Made by a program: the position numbers and the translations under genes
Part shown: positions 47,167 to 57,600 of the stretch, in pieces
Position numbering within the stretch: the first letter of the stretch is position 1
Layout: each line of letters begins with the position of its first letter
Source: Roridomyces roridus
Taxonomy: Eukaryota; Basidiomycota; Agaricomycetes; Agaricales; Mycenaceae
NCBI GenBank assembly: GCA_029378245.1
Contig: JARKIF010000125.1
Span: forward strand, 1-64,000
Length of the DNA: 64,000 nucleotides
Reading direction: 5' to 3'
Notes under the pieces: generated by a model
Seen by the model: the letters and a program-made list of their open reading frames with translations, nothing else
Database searches by the model: none
What the model was told of the DNA's origin: nothing

Positions 47167-48493
47167 AATCATTGGGAGTATGCGGAACTGGTGTACTCAA
47201 GATGTCGTTTTTATAGTTGTTAGTTGTCAGTGCAAGACGTTGACGATGTACCCTGGGAGCCAACGCAAATTGCAATTAATATTTTTTGTCTCGGCAAGCA
47301 ATGTGTTAGCTGGCACGGCCAGCGCTTCCAGGTACTCAAGATGTCGTTTTTACATTTGTCAGTGCACACTTCGTGGGTGCCGGTGAGCGATCGTGCGAGG
47401 CGACTTGGATCTTGGTAAAATCTACTGCCAACAAAGTTCAAACTGCCAATCCACACGGACGATTCCGGTGTTGACGACGCGGTGTCTCGACGGTGCCTTC
47501 GAATCGCCGGGACAGGATTTCGTATTGAATCTCGGCAAGCATTGGGCGCTGTTTTCATTCTTGTACGTGCACTGTATTTAACTAGAGACACGGAGCGCTT
47601 CAAGTTGTTACTTCAATCCATCCGCGACACTTGGATAGACGGCGTCGCCTGACTCGCCTCTGGCAGTGCCCGCTGATTCTGCTGGGGAAAAAGAGCTTCA
47701 TTATATATTACCGAGCTAAGTACTTCCAAGATCTGGAGCGAAGACGAGATCGGTATAACCTTCCGAAAATGATGCCGATGATCCAGGCATGCGGAGTTTC
47801 AAATATGATCAATCATCACTCCGTCATGTTACATGTATCTTCCGATTCTCTTGCGTGTCCTCCCCCCTGGCCTCCCACTGGCTAAAAACGCTCCCTCGGT
47901 GTCTGCATCTGCAATCACTCAAACAACGGTGAAAGCGCCTGTACGATACCCTCCCACTAAGTACTTCACCAAACGACATCCGGGTCGCGACTCGCCACTG
48001 GCAGCGTACTTGGTAGATCCGTCGCTCTCACGCTTAGCGGGCTATCTCAGCGGTATGGGGGATGGACTCGAGATTCTGTCTGGTCTACTTGGTGCCTCAC
48101 AAACGCCGCTGACCCTGAGCCATCCGACTAACACGCGCGATCCACACCGTGACGCCCAGTTGAATAAATGGAAATCAATGGACTAGTCTGAACACAACGG
48201 CGTTCTTGTTGGCAGCCATTTTATCAATCTCGCCATGTCCTCTGCTATTTCTCTTTTCCTCGCCTCAAATCAATCAACACCGACTACTGCCGCCGCCCTT
48301 TTCTCATTGCTCGACTATCAACATATAGTCCATTCGCCGGGCGCGTTGGCAATCTCGGAGTCGCAACAGTATCCGCACGGTGTGTCCGCATTAGTCAAAA
48401 GGGCAGGCCAGCTGGTATATAAGGATACGTATGAGAAACAGTCTGCAGCAGTGCAGCCTCCCCTTCTACCTCGCGGTCAAAGTCAAGGCCAAT
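47167..48493. other. Intergenic interval with S28 promoter
   Basis: No gene supported. There are small direct repeats (GTACTCAAGATGTCGTTTTT at about 47193 and 47332; TCTCGGCAAGCA at about 47289 and 47531). A TATATAAG at 48416-48423, about 70 bp before the peptidase ATG, is a good TATA box. Confidence 0.45.
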
Positions 48494-50595
48494 ATGCTTT
48501 CCCTCCTCGAGCTCTCCGTTCTCGCCATATGTTGTGTTTCTCTGGTCTCCGCCAAGTGGGCAAACTCTCCCCCGATGCCAGTCATGCCTATGGTGTCACT
48601 GGAGGAAAGCAATGCGCCTGTGACCAGTAGGAATGGGACCGTTCTGCCGCCGTACAATACGACGTAAGTCACGCCAGAGTGGACCACGTAGATGAGGCTG
48701 ATACCAAGCTTGATGTAGATTCACTTTCCAGCAGCTCATTGACCACAATAACGTGAGTGGGATAGTGATTTTGAAGATACATCAATGAAACCTTGCGTTT
48801 ACAGCCTTCTCTGGGGACCTTTACGCAGAGATATTGGCATACCTACGAGTTCTATGAACCAGGTTCGCATCGATACTATTTTCGAGTCAAATACTGAACT
48901 CCTGAAGGCGGTCTTATTGTTCTAGCGACTCCGGGCGAATCCAACGCCGCTCGTGAGTTTCCAATCAAAACTATAAACGATTTCTTGACGCCAAATGACC
49001 AGCCTTCGCCACATACATCACCAACATCACGATCATCGGACAAATCGCCCAGCAGGAAAACGGCGCGGCTATCATCCTCGAGCACCGGTTCTATGGATTG
49101 AGGTTGGGACACACCGTGCTACGATTTCTCCGTCCTCACTAATAGCATTTTTCTCCAGCAACCCTTTCCCGAACCTCAGCGTCGAAAGTCTCCGGGTGCA
49201 CACCATCCAACAAGCTATCGACGACCTCGAGTACTTTGCCCAGAACGTCGTGCTCCCGATGCCGAACGGGGGTAACCTCAAGCCCTCGACGACGCCTTGG
49301 ATACTTGTCGGCGCGAGTTACTCTGGTGCCCTCACGAGCTGGACGATGGTGGACAAGCCGAGGTTGTTTGCTGCGGGCTACGCTTCGAGCGCTGTCGTCG
49401 AGGCGATTTTCGATTTTTGGCAGTACTTTGAGCCCGAGCGGTCTTTCATGGCGGCGAATTGCTCAGCGGATATCAAGGCTGTTGTTTCGCATATTGACAA
49501 GGTTTGCTTTCTCTTCCTATCTTGGGTATTGTTTAGAGTCGGCTAGGTCTTCACTGGGACGAACCAGACTGCTATTCAAGAGATCAAAGAGTCTTTCGGG
49601 ATGGGCGACATGACTCACTTGGACGACGTTGCGGGCTCGCTGCGGGAGAATCTTTGGGATTGGCAGGGTTTGTCGCTTTCTGGTGGTGCTGGGGGTATAT
49701 TCTTCCAGTTTTGTGACGCCCTTGAGGTAAAGAACGGAGTGAACGCGCCCGCGAGTGGTTGGGGCGTCGACCATGCGCTTTCTGCGTGGTCTTTGTTCTG
49801 GACCGAGAAGTATTTGGCTTCGAGTAAGTGGATTAGTTCGTCAGCTTGGATGCTTTCTGATGATTTTGTAGTTTGTGGAGATGAAACTGCCGAGCAAGTG
49901 TTCTGTACGTACTGACTTGCTGCGTTTCTCACTTGAACTTGGCAGGGATTGCTTGGGAACGTACAACACTTCTCAGTCCCAGTGGACCAACACGACTATA
50001 GATAATGCCAACCGCTCTTGTACGTCGATGATCTTCGTTTGTGGCTCGACTGACACCATCGGTAGGGTTCTGGATCGTGTTTGTGATGCATGTCCTATGC
50101 TGCTCCCTGTGTTGAACTTCTGCTTACTAGATGCACCGAAGTCGGATTCCTCCAAGAATCCGCACCACCTGCCGACTCGACTCTGGTATCTCGATTGATC
50201 CAACCAGGATACGATCTGCGTCAATGCCAGCAAATGTTCCCCGAGGCGTTCCCGCAGCCGCCAAACGTCCAGACTGCGCGGACCAACAAGCTGTACGACG
50301 GGTGGAACGTGACTGTTTCGAATTTGTTCTTTGCGAATGGGGAACGTGATCCGTGGAGGTACTCGACTGTCTCGGCTCCGGGCGTGATCCTCCAGAGCAC
50401 GCCGTCTCAGCCGATTGCTGTCGGGGAGGGATACCACTGTGCTGATCTTTGTGCGTTCCATCTCTGGGCGATATTCTTGATTGTTGATTGAATTCCTCAG
50501 TGACTGCTGAGGGAACGGCGAATCCGAGTGTTCTTGCTGTACAGCAGCTCGGGCTGGCGTCGATGAAGAGTTGGATTGCTGCTTGGAAAGCATAG
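48494..50595 (+). CDS. Secreted serine peptidase, family S28 (prolyl carboxypeptidase-like)
   Basis: Predicted product about 518 aa from twelve exons (48494-48663, 48719-48752, 48806-48863, 48908-48952, 49003-49102, 49159-49501, 49547-49823, 49872 to about 49899, 49946-50019, 50066-50078, 50131-50450, 50501-50595). A clear signal peptide (LLELSVLAICCVSLVSA) starts the protein. Family landmarks: QQLIDHNN, TFTQRYW, EHRFYG, and the nucleophile motif GASYSGALTSW; the Asp is in FANGERDPW and the His in EGYHCAD. Several NxS/T sites fit secretion. S28 enzymes cleave after Pro, usually at acidic pH, and serve protein digestion outside the cell or in the vacuole. The exon 8 end is ambiguous (donor GTTCTG at 49900 or GTACTG at 49909). 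Exon 10 has only 13 nt. Confidence 0.93.
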
Positions 50596-51002
50596 ACTGC
50601 TTGAACGGATGTGTATTAATTAACGAAATTTGAGGGTCGATCGGTTTTCTTCAAATTGAGAAGCACGAGAGATTTGACCACCTCCAAAACGGCGGTCTCG
50701 TGGTCACCGGTGCCACTGAAGTGCCACTTGGAACAATGGACAAGTTGAACAATGGAGAAAGTGAGAGAGCAACCGTGAATGACAGCCGCACCGCCACGAT
50801 CAAACCAACTTGTTCCCAACCTTGTCCCAACCATCCAACCGCACGCCTCCCTGTGGCAGATTTCTGTAGTAAATCCGGCACACCGGGAAATCTCAGTTTA
50901 ACAAAACTCCACCCTGCTCTACATCGTCGTTATCCAACCCTTTCTCAAGAATTTCGCATATCACGTTTGGTGCGTGCCATCCAGGCTCCAGCCTAGGCAG
51001 CC
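50596..51002. other. Intergenic interval
   Basis: Separates the S28 peptidase from the third F-box gene; promoter of the latter expected. Nothing else seen. Confidence 0.4.
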
Positions 51003-52322
51003 ATGAACTTATCCGAACCCAGACTACCTGCTATCATGAGCCGTCTTCCGAATGAAATGTTGACGGAGATCTTCCTCTGTTCTTTGGACGCGGACGTGGC
51101 TGCACCGCACGCCGTTGGACTCCACCAGAACCATGCTTGGGTTCTAGCCCGAGTGTGTCGTCGATGGCGACAGGTCGCGCTCAATTTTCCGCACCTTTGG
51201 TGTCGAATTGTTCTCCCGCAGTGGTTCTCCAAGACCGAGAGTCTTCCGCATCTCCGCCGAGTGTTGAGCATCCAGTTGGACCGGGCCAGGTCGGCACCAC
51301 TCTCTATTCGCTTGCATGGTCCACATATGTTCGATCTCCTGGACTATTTTTTGGTCCAGAGTGCCCAATGCTGGGAGGTCACACTTGTTCGACCTGAGAC
51401 GAAGGTTCTCTCGGCTTTGGGCGACCCAGCTTGGAACTTTCCCATCCTGGAGAAGCTGGAAATCATATCTTCTGGACGACTCATAGCAGAAGCGTCCGAA
51501 ATCGACCTCGGTCGTTCGATGCCCTCCTTGAAGCATTTAATCTGGAATGTCGAGTTCCCGTTGTTCCCCCGACAAGTGCAACTCCCGTGGTCGCAACTTC
51601 GCACCTGCGTCCTTCGTGGCATCGGTTTGACGGATTTTCTATGGATCCTTTCACTCCTGTCGCCCGAGACGCATGTCTCTATTGCAGACGCCGAGGTTTC
51701 ATTTGCTCAAGAGTCGGCTCCGGACGCCGTGTCGACGAGGTCCAAGATTTCGTCCCTCTGCATTGAGTCCACATTCCCAATTGGCCCATTTTTGCAGCAC
51801 ATCATCGCACCGGCGCTACAGAAGCTCGTCGTCACCCAGAATGGCGGGGCCGCACTCACCCGGCAATTGCATTGGCAACAAGTCGTCCGTCTCTTGGACA
51901 ATAGTGCATGCCCTCTGGAGCACCTCCGCGTCGGGAGCTCCCTGGGTCCGCCCATGAAAACCGAGCATCTGCTCGAAGTCATCAAGTCGCCTCGAGGAGA
52001 CGGTCTCGTCCGCCTCGATGTGTATAACATTTCCGACCCGCTTGGTTTCCTCAGAACGCTGGAGGACAAGGACGACTGGGTCCCGAACCTCCGGACTTTG
52101 GTTCTCGTCGAGGTGAACGAGGATGTCATGGAGATTCTCGCCGACCGAAATCCTGTCGTTCGGTTCCTGGAACTCCCTGAGGGGGAATGGGACTTCACGG
52201 AGAAGAATGTCGAAGATGGATTGGATGTAGTTATTCTCCGTCGGCTGGCCCAGGTATGCCAAGAACCTCCGGACAAAGTGCTTTCCTCCCGAATCGGAGC
52301 TAAACGAGCGAGAAGAAATTGA
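51003..52322 (+). CDS. F-box/LRR-like protein, intact paralog 3
   Basis: Single-exon gene, 439 aa. The ATG at 51003 gives MNLSEPRLPAIMSRLPNEML; an ATG at 51036 is an alternative. F-box-like LPNEMLTEIFLCSL followed by HAWVLARVCRRWRQVALNFP. The C-terminal part has LRR-like segments (SLKHLIWNVE, LRTCVLRGIGLTDFLWIL, LEHLRVGSSLG, NLRTLVLVEV) and a PEGEWDFTE motif near the end. Unlike its paralogs it continues about 23 residues past the usual end (LSSRIGAKRARRN), a basic tail contributed by the start of a 254-bp tandem duplication. SCF adaptor function inferred from the F-box. Confidence 0.84.
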   Translation: MNLSEPRLPAIMSRLPNEMLTEIFLCSLDADVAAPHAVGLHQNHAWVLARVCRRWRQVALNFPHLWCRIVLPQWFSKTESLPHLRRVLSIQLDRARSAPLSIRLHGPHMFDLLDYFLVQSAQCWEVTLVRPETKVLSALGDPAWNFPILEKLEIISSGRLIAEASEIDLGRSMPSLKHLIWNVEFPLFPRQVQLPWSQLRTCVLRGIGLTDFLWILSLLSPETHVSIADAEVSFAQESAPDAVSTRSKISSLCIESTFPIGPFLQHIIAPALQKLVVTQNGGAALTRQLHWQQVVRLLDNSACPLEHLRVGSSLGPPMKTEHLLEVIKSPRGDGLVRLDVYNISDPLGFLRTLEDKDDWVPNLRTLVLVEVNEDVMEILADRNPVVRFLELPEGEWDFTEKNVEDGLDVVILRRLAQVCQEPPDKVLSSRIGAKRARRN

Positions 52323-52740
52323 CTGTGTTCCCGAGTTGCAATATAGATGCAATACGATAGTATCTACCCGCAAACAGGCTTGTACTTTTACTTTGAATTG
52401 AAATTCCACATTTTAAAAAGCACCAGGCTGCTAGGCGCATCAGTCAAGAGCGTAAATCAGACGAGCAAGCGGACTGACTGCATGAAAGAACACGAAGCCG
52501 AGACATGGTGACCACGACCCTGCTCAGAAAGACCCTTTCCTCCCGAATCGGAGCTAAACGAGTGAGAAGGAATTGACTGAGTCCCCAGATGCAATATAGA
52601 TACAATAAGATAGACTGGATTCGCGATAGTATCTACCTGCAAACAAGCTTGTACTTTTACTTTGAATTCAAATTCCATCTTTTAAAAAGCACCAGGCTGC
52701 TAGGCGCATCAGTTAAGAGCGCGAGTCGGACGAGCAAACG
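52281..52740. repeat. 254-bp tandem duplication at the F-box 3 end
   Basis: CTTTCCTCCCGAATCGGAGC starts at 52281 and again at 52535, and the following 200 bp align (TTGTACTTTTACTTTGAATT, AAAAAGCACCAGGCTGCTAG). The first unit contains the last F-box codons and stop, the second is noncoding. Confidence 0.8.
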
Positions 52741-53970
52741 GAAGCCACGGTAGTGACCACGACCCTGCCGCCCCCAAGAGAGACCCGCTCGCCGCTCCCA
52801 CCAGTCGGGCGTCTTACGATCTTCGACTCGAATACCGCGTGTCATCAGCGTGTCTTGCAGCATGCGCGTCGACCGGACAGGCGTTGTTACCAACGCCCCC
52901 GAGAGTACATCCACTGCTCAGCTTGGCTTGACGACCCACGAGCCCGCGCGCAGCATGCTCAACGAACCGAAGGTGTGCCCCTGCAACACCCCGGGTGTAC
53001 ATCTACTGCGCGACGGGCTTGACGGTATGTCTTGACCGAGATCTTTCTTGAGGATAAGACGGGTTTGAAGGTGGGGATGTCGACGACAAAGGAGGGGGTG
53101 TCACTAGGGTTCTGGGTGGAGGTTAGGTGAGTGGTGGAGGGTGAGGGATAGAGGACGTACTGGTCGATCGTGGGTCGTGGTCAGCATTGATCTGAGGCCC
53201 ATGAATTGGTCAAGGTTGGTCGATAATCGACGAGCGGGTGTCCAAATACGACAACGGGTCTCTGTGGGTGCGGTGAGCGACGGATGAGAAGTTGAGAGGA
53301 TAGGTACCTCAGAGTAAGAGCGAGGACATCGTTGAATGAGATCTCAGAGATCTCAGATGTGTGGCTCCAGGTGTGGCCAACGAGAACGGCAGCCTTTTAC
53401 TAGATGGATGCTGGGCACGATGAGCGAGAGCGGATGGACACGAGGATGACCCAAGCACCTTGGAACAATGTCAAGTTGCCAACGATGGTCAGGAAAGCGA
53501 CGTCGGGACGTGTGGGTCCACCTCAGAGTGAGGTCCTCGAAATGTGTGGGTCCACGTGTAGAGACTAGTGGCGATGGTGTCGGCGATGGCTGGGGTCGAT
53601 GAGAGAAAGCAGGCGAGTTTAGGAAAGGTACGGTACCTTACACAGGTGCCAACCATGTCGAGAGTAGCGTCAAATAGACATGTGGGTCCATGGGGGTAAC
53701 GACGGGAGTCTGCAAGAGGCATGAGGACCTTGACCAAGGACGAAGCAGTATGAGCTTACCGCGGTAAGGAGCGACCTGCTTTTGAAAGGGTAGAAGATGG
53801 TGGCAGGAGAGAAAGAGCTCTTGAGGTCTCGTGAGGGGAGGGCGGCCTTTTATACCCTCGTGCGTTAGTGGGTCCACACCATCAGTCACTGGCGTTATTC
53901 GCTCGTTTTCGAGTCATCTACGCGACCCAATGAATGGCGCGTGTTTTGGAGCGCGTAGAAAGATTGGAGG
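52440..53970 (-). repeat. TATA-driven repeat, copy G
   Basis: The longest copy, because the tandem duplication doubles its distal end and the region 53340-53640 carries extra sequence with a direct repeat (GTGTGGGTCCAC). The minus-strand TATAAAAGGCCGCC is intact (complement of about 53841-53854). The first intron ends GCCTCTTGCAG and exon 2 contains ATGGACCCACATGTC followed by 15 codons to a stop. It lies 3' of F-box paralog 3, the same placement as copies A and F. Confidence 0.65.
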
Positions 53971-54648
53971 GGAGCCCAAAGGAAGAGTGGCCTACAAAGG
54001 GCGACTTGGAGGATGGGGATTCACAGTTCCATGCGACGCCCGTCGCCACAGACCGAGGCGAGCGAAGTTGCACAGTCGATGGGTCTCAGAGGAGGCGGCT
54101 CGATAAGGGTTGCTCTTGACGTAGGAGAAGCGCCGAAACTTGAAAGCCTTGTAGACCGGAAGATGCTTCAAGGCAGTCTGCCCCGGCGCTCAGCGTCGAT
54201 GGAGCCCGAAGGTAAGACGAGGATTGAAAAGGGAGTATAATGCTGGGTAACCACGGCCATGTTGTATTACGGTTGGGCAGAGAACGACATGGTGGTCGAA
54301 GACAGGCTGAAGACTTGTTTGATCCGTACCTCAAACAACTTTCGAGCTCAACGCAAGCTCAACGCCGACATACGTTCTCAATGCCACCGTCGAGCACCTG
54401 CCCCGACCCCATTCCATGATTGGAACGACTGCGCGCCAATCTGTCACGGTGGCTATCACCTGAATGGCCCTGACCGCGGCTGTTTTTTTCTCTGCACATA
54501 GCACTACAGCTTCACGGTCTCCTGCGGCACTCGATGGAGGTGGCGACGGCCACCGACGGCTCTGTCGTGGTTAGCCCTCCTACAAGGTAAACGAGAGCCT
54601 CAAAGTCGTGGCCTTCGTTCATATTGTCTCTACAGGAGCGCGCCGCAA
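53971..54648. other. SN5 promoter region
   Basis: Shared in part with the regions before SN2 and SN3, including GGCGCTCAGCGTCGATGGA and ATATTGTCTCTACAGGA just before the start codon. The latter resembles an intron end, so a noncoding first exon may exist. Confidence 0.4.
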
Positions 54649-57600
54649 ATGTTCACAGAGGCCAGTGGCCTCGACCTCACTGGATCGCATTTCACGAACG
54701 TTTCGGGGGATATGCATATACACCACCATGCTACTCGTGAGCCCCTTTCACCTATGCGATCCAAGCATTCATACGTGGTAGCCAGTACGTCGACATCAGG
54801 TCCTCCTCCCGTTTCTCAGGGCTCGAGAAGCCAAGTTCTTCCTGCGCCGAGCAGACAGGATCTCCTCTATTCCGACAGCGAGAGTTACTGCAGCCAATTG
54901 TTACGATGCGGGCGAGGCTTCCCTCTCTACCTTCCGGGACCCGGCGGAAACCTTCCCCAAGAATATCAAAGGCACGGTGTCTCTATCGGCGACGTCGGGC
55001 GCGTTACACCGGAAGGAGCATTCGACTTCTTCTTCAACATCTACCTCCCCGTTGATGACCCAGTCAACGCTATCGGCACTCCCGAAAACTTCTGCCCGTT
55101 GACACCAAGCTACGATTCGGCGGACATGACCCCTCTGGAGTACTCCGCCGAAGATTATGTTTCAACCCGTTCTTCGCTCGTGAAGCTAGATACTCGGCCT
55201 CAGCCAATGTATGTCAATCTTGTTTGTCTGCGACTCTGGTTCTGAATATCCTTCCCTTCAGAGACTTTTCCGCCATGGAAAGTTTCGTTTTCGACTGTTG
55301 CGGTCCCCAGGGAGCGGTGTTAACCATTCCCCTCGGCTCGCGCGTCGAGAAGCTGGTCAATCTCGAAAATATGCTGCGATACGCCCGCGAGAATGCCGAG
55401 AGCTGGTACAAATACGCCAATGGTGCCCGCGGACGGCGACTCACCAATGGCTCCTTGTACCTCGTCACCGGATGGGAGAAAGCGTTGGTCTGGGGCCGAG
55501 CCTCCTTCCAGGATCTGTCAGCACAATCCACCTTCCGACTCGCATTCGAGCCCACCCCAACGGCGAGTCCCGGTCCTGGCATGGATGACCGCTATAACTA
55601 CAAGTACCGCTGGACCGCCGCGGGACCCGCTCGAACGAAAAGCTATGGATCTCTCCCGCAAACGACACCACTCAATCAAACCCTCTTCATACACGGGTAC
55701 TCCATCTCGCTTGGGTCAAGCATTTGGGGAAAGTTCTTCAAGGACGTCCAGATTTCTCAGATCGTGGATGCGAGGCTGGGGCGCCATAACAAGGACTGGG
55801 TACCTTACGGCCCTCAAGGATTCTCCATTTCCTGGGCGCTTGGTTTTTCCGGCGGGGGTGGATCGGGTGGGGGAACACAATACGCAGGGGAGCAGCAAGG
55901 AGGTGCGGCCGATGATGTCGGGATGACTGAGATCGCACCTACGAAACAAGTAAGTTTCTGCATTACTTTAGTGACCGGGAGATTGACTTCTGCTTTCTAC
56001 AGCTTTTCCGACCTTCCCAAGTAATCAACGACTATATATTGCGCAAGGTAATTCTCATGATGATCCACCGCTCTTTTTCGCCTCATTCGATCCTTCCAGT
56101 GCCCCGATGCAGAGGTGGTCATGACCCACGACGACGACTGGCGCGATATTTTGCAGCAAAGTGTCGGTGAAATCACGTGACTATCATGCATTCACTCACC
56201 TTCACAATAGGATGATAGCGCTACCTATTCGGACAAGGCAGCGATTGAGCTGCTTTATCGTGCCTGCGAGGCGCTCACGCTAGTGGAAGAAGATGGACTC
56301 GCTACCATCCGCCGTCCGGACCCAGCGGGACATGCTGAGACGCTCCTTTCTTCGGATAGCGTTCCCGCAGACCCCCGGGAACAGATTGCAAATTCGTCTC
56401 CACGTGGCGAAGCCCAGATTCGATCCTCTGACGACGTTGAGCCCAGCCACGTCGATCTTCTTGGAGAGAGTGTTCCCGTGTCCGTGGCCGCCATCGAGGA
56501 GGGACTTCAAGCCGCGAACGCCAACCTCATGGGCACGTCCGCTGCAAGTTCCTCTCGATCGTCCGTGCATTCCGAGGGAAAACGGAGGCAAGAAAAGGAG
56601 ACGGAAGAGAACATTCGCGACGAGGACAGTCTGGCGAGTCCAGAGATAGGGTTGCATGAAGCTGGTGGTAGCCCGACCTTACCAGAGGCTCAGTCTGAAG
56701 TCGATGAAGGATCGCGACGGCCCACCCCGTTTCCGGACTTTGAAGGCCCTGGAGCCTCTCGATCTGAAGAGAAGAGGCGTGCGGATGACTCGCCTATACA
56801 ATCTGCACAGACTCCTGGCGTTCAGGATGCATCCTCGTGAGTACTGCTCTTCCCTGTCATCCCTCCGTGGAGCTGATCGAGTCTCTCAGGACCGATGGTC
56901 AAGGCTGGCGGCTGGACCTCAGTACGGTGATCTCTCTAGTCTGGAAACTCTTCAAAGGTTGCAGAGACTCGTGAGCCTTCTTTTGTAATTCAATCGTCAA
57001 GGCGCTTATACAAATTCGCAGCTCGCAAGACTTTGAGCGGCTAGCAAACGAGCTGGGAGCGTTACATGTGGCGCTGACCGAGACCCGCGACTACATGGAA
57101 GAGTACGGAGAGAACTACGGAGAGGAACTGCCTGGGCACCGCATTGAGCGCCTCGTCATGATACTTGAAACCTGTCAAACGGCCCTCGACGAGTTGGACA
57201 CCCTGCACTCTCAATATCAAAACCTCTCCACGCAAGCTCAGCGTTCTTGGAATCGATTACGATACGGTCAAAAGGACCTTTCAGGAATTCGGACCACACT
57301 GATCTCGACCGCGACAATGCTCACGAGCTTCAATGCCATCCTTCTAACGTCCGTCTTTTCTCTGCTGATCACGCAATAACTGACCTTCTGTTCAGTACAT
57401 CTACTGCACGAATCGAGAAGAAACTCCAAAAGTTTCTGCAGGAAGTAGAGGACACTGCACTCACCACAGGATCGCGTCACACAATGTGACATGTGATGAT
57501 CCCATCAACCTGGCGGCGCCGTTTCGCTAGCGCTGCCTGTTGCCTCGCGGCACCTTCGCCTGGCCGCGCGGTTTCGCTCACGCTGTCTCGGCCTCGCGGC

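Noticed and set aside
48235..48630. 131-codon plus frame before the S28 peptidase
   Set aside because: It overlaps the TATA box and the signal-peptide exon in another frame and has no homology I recognise.
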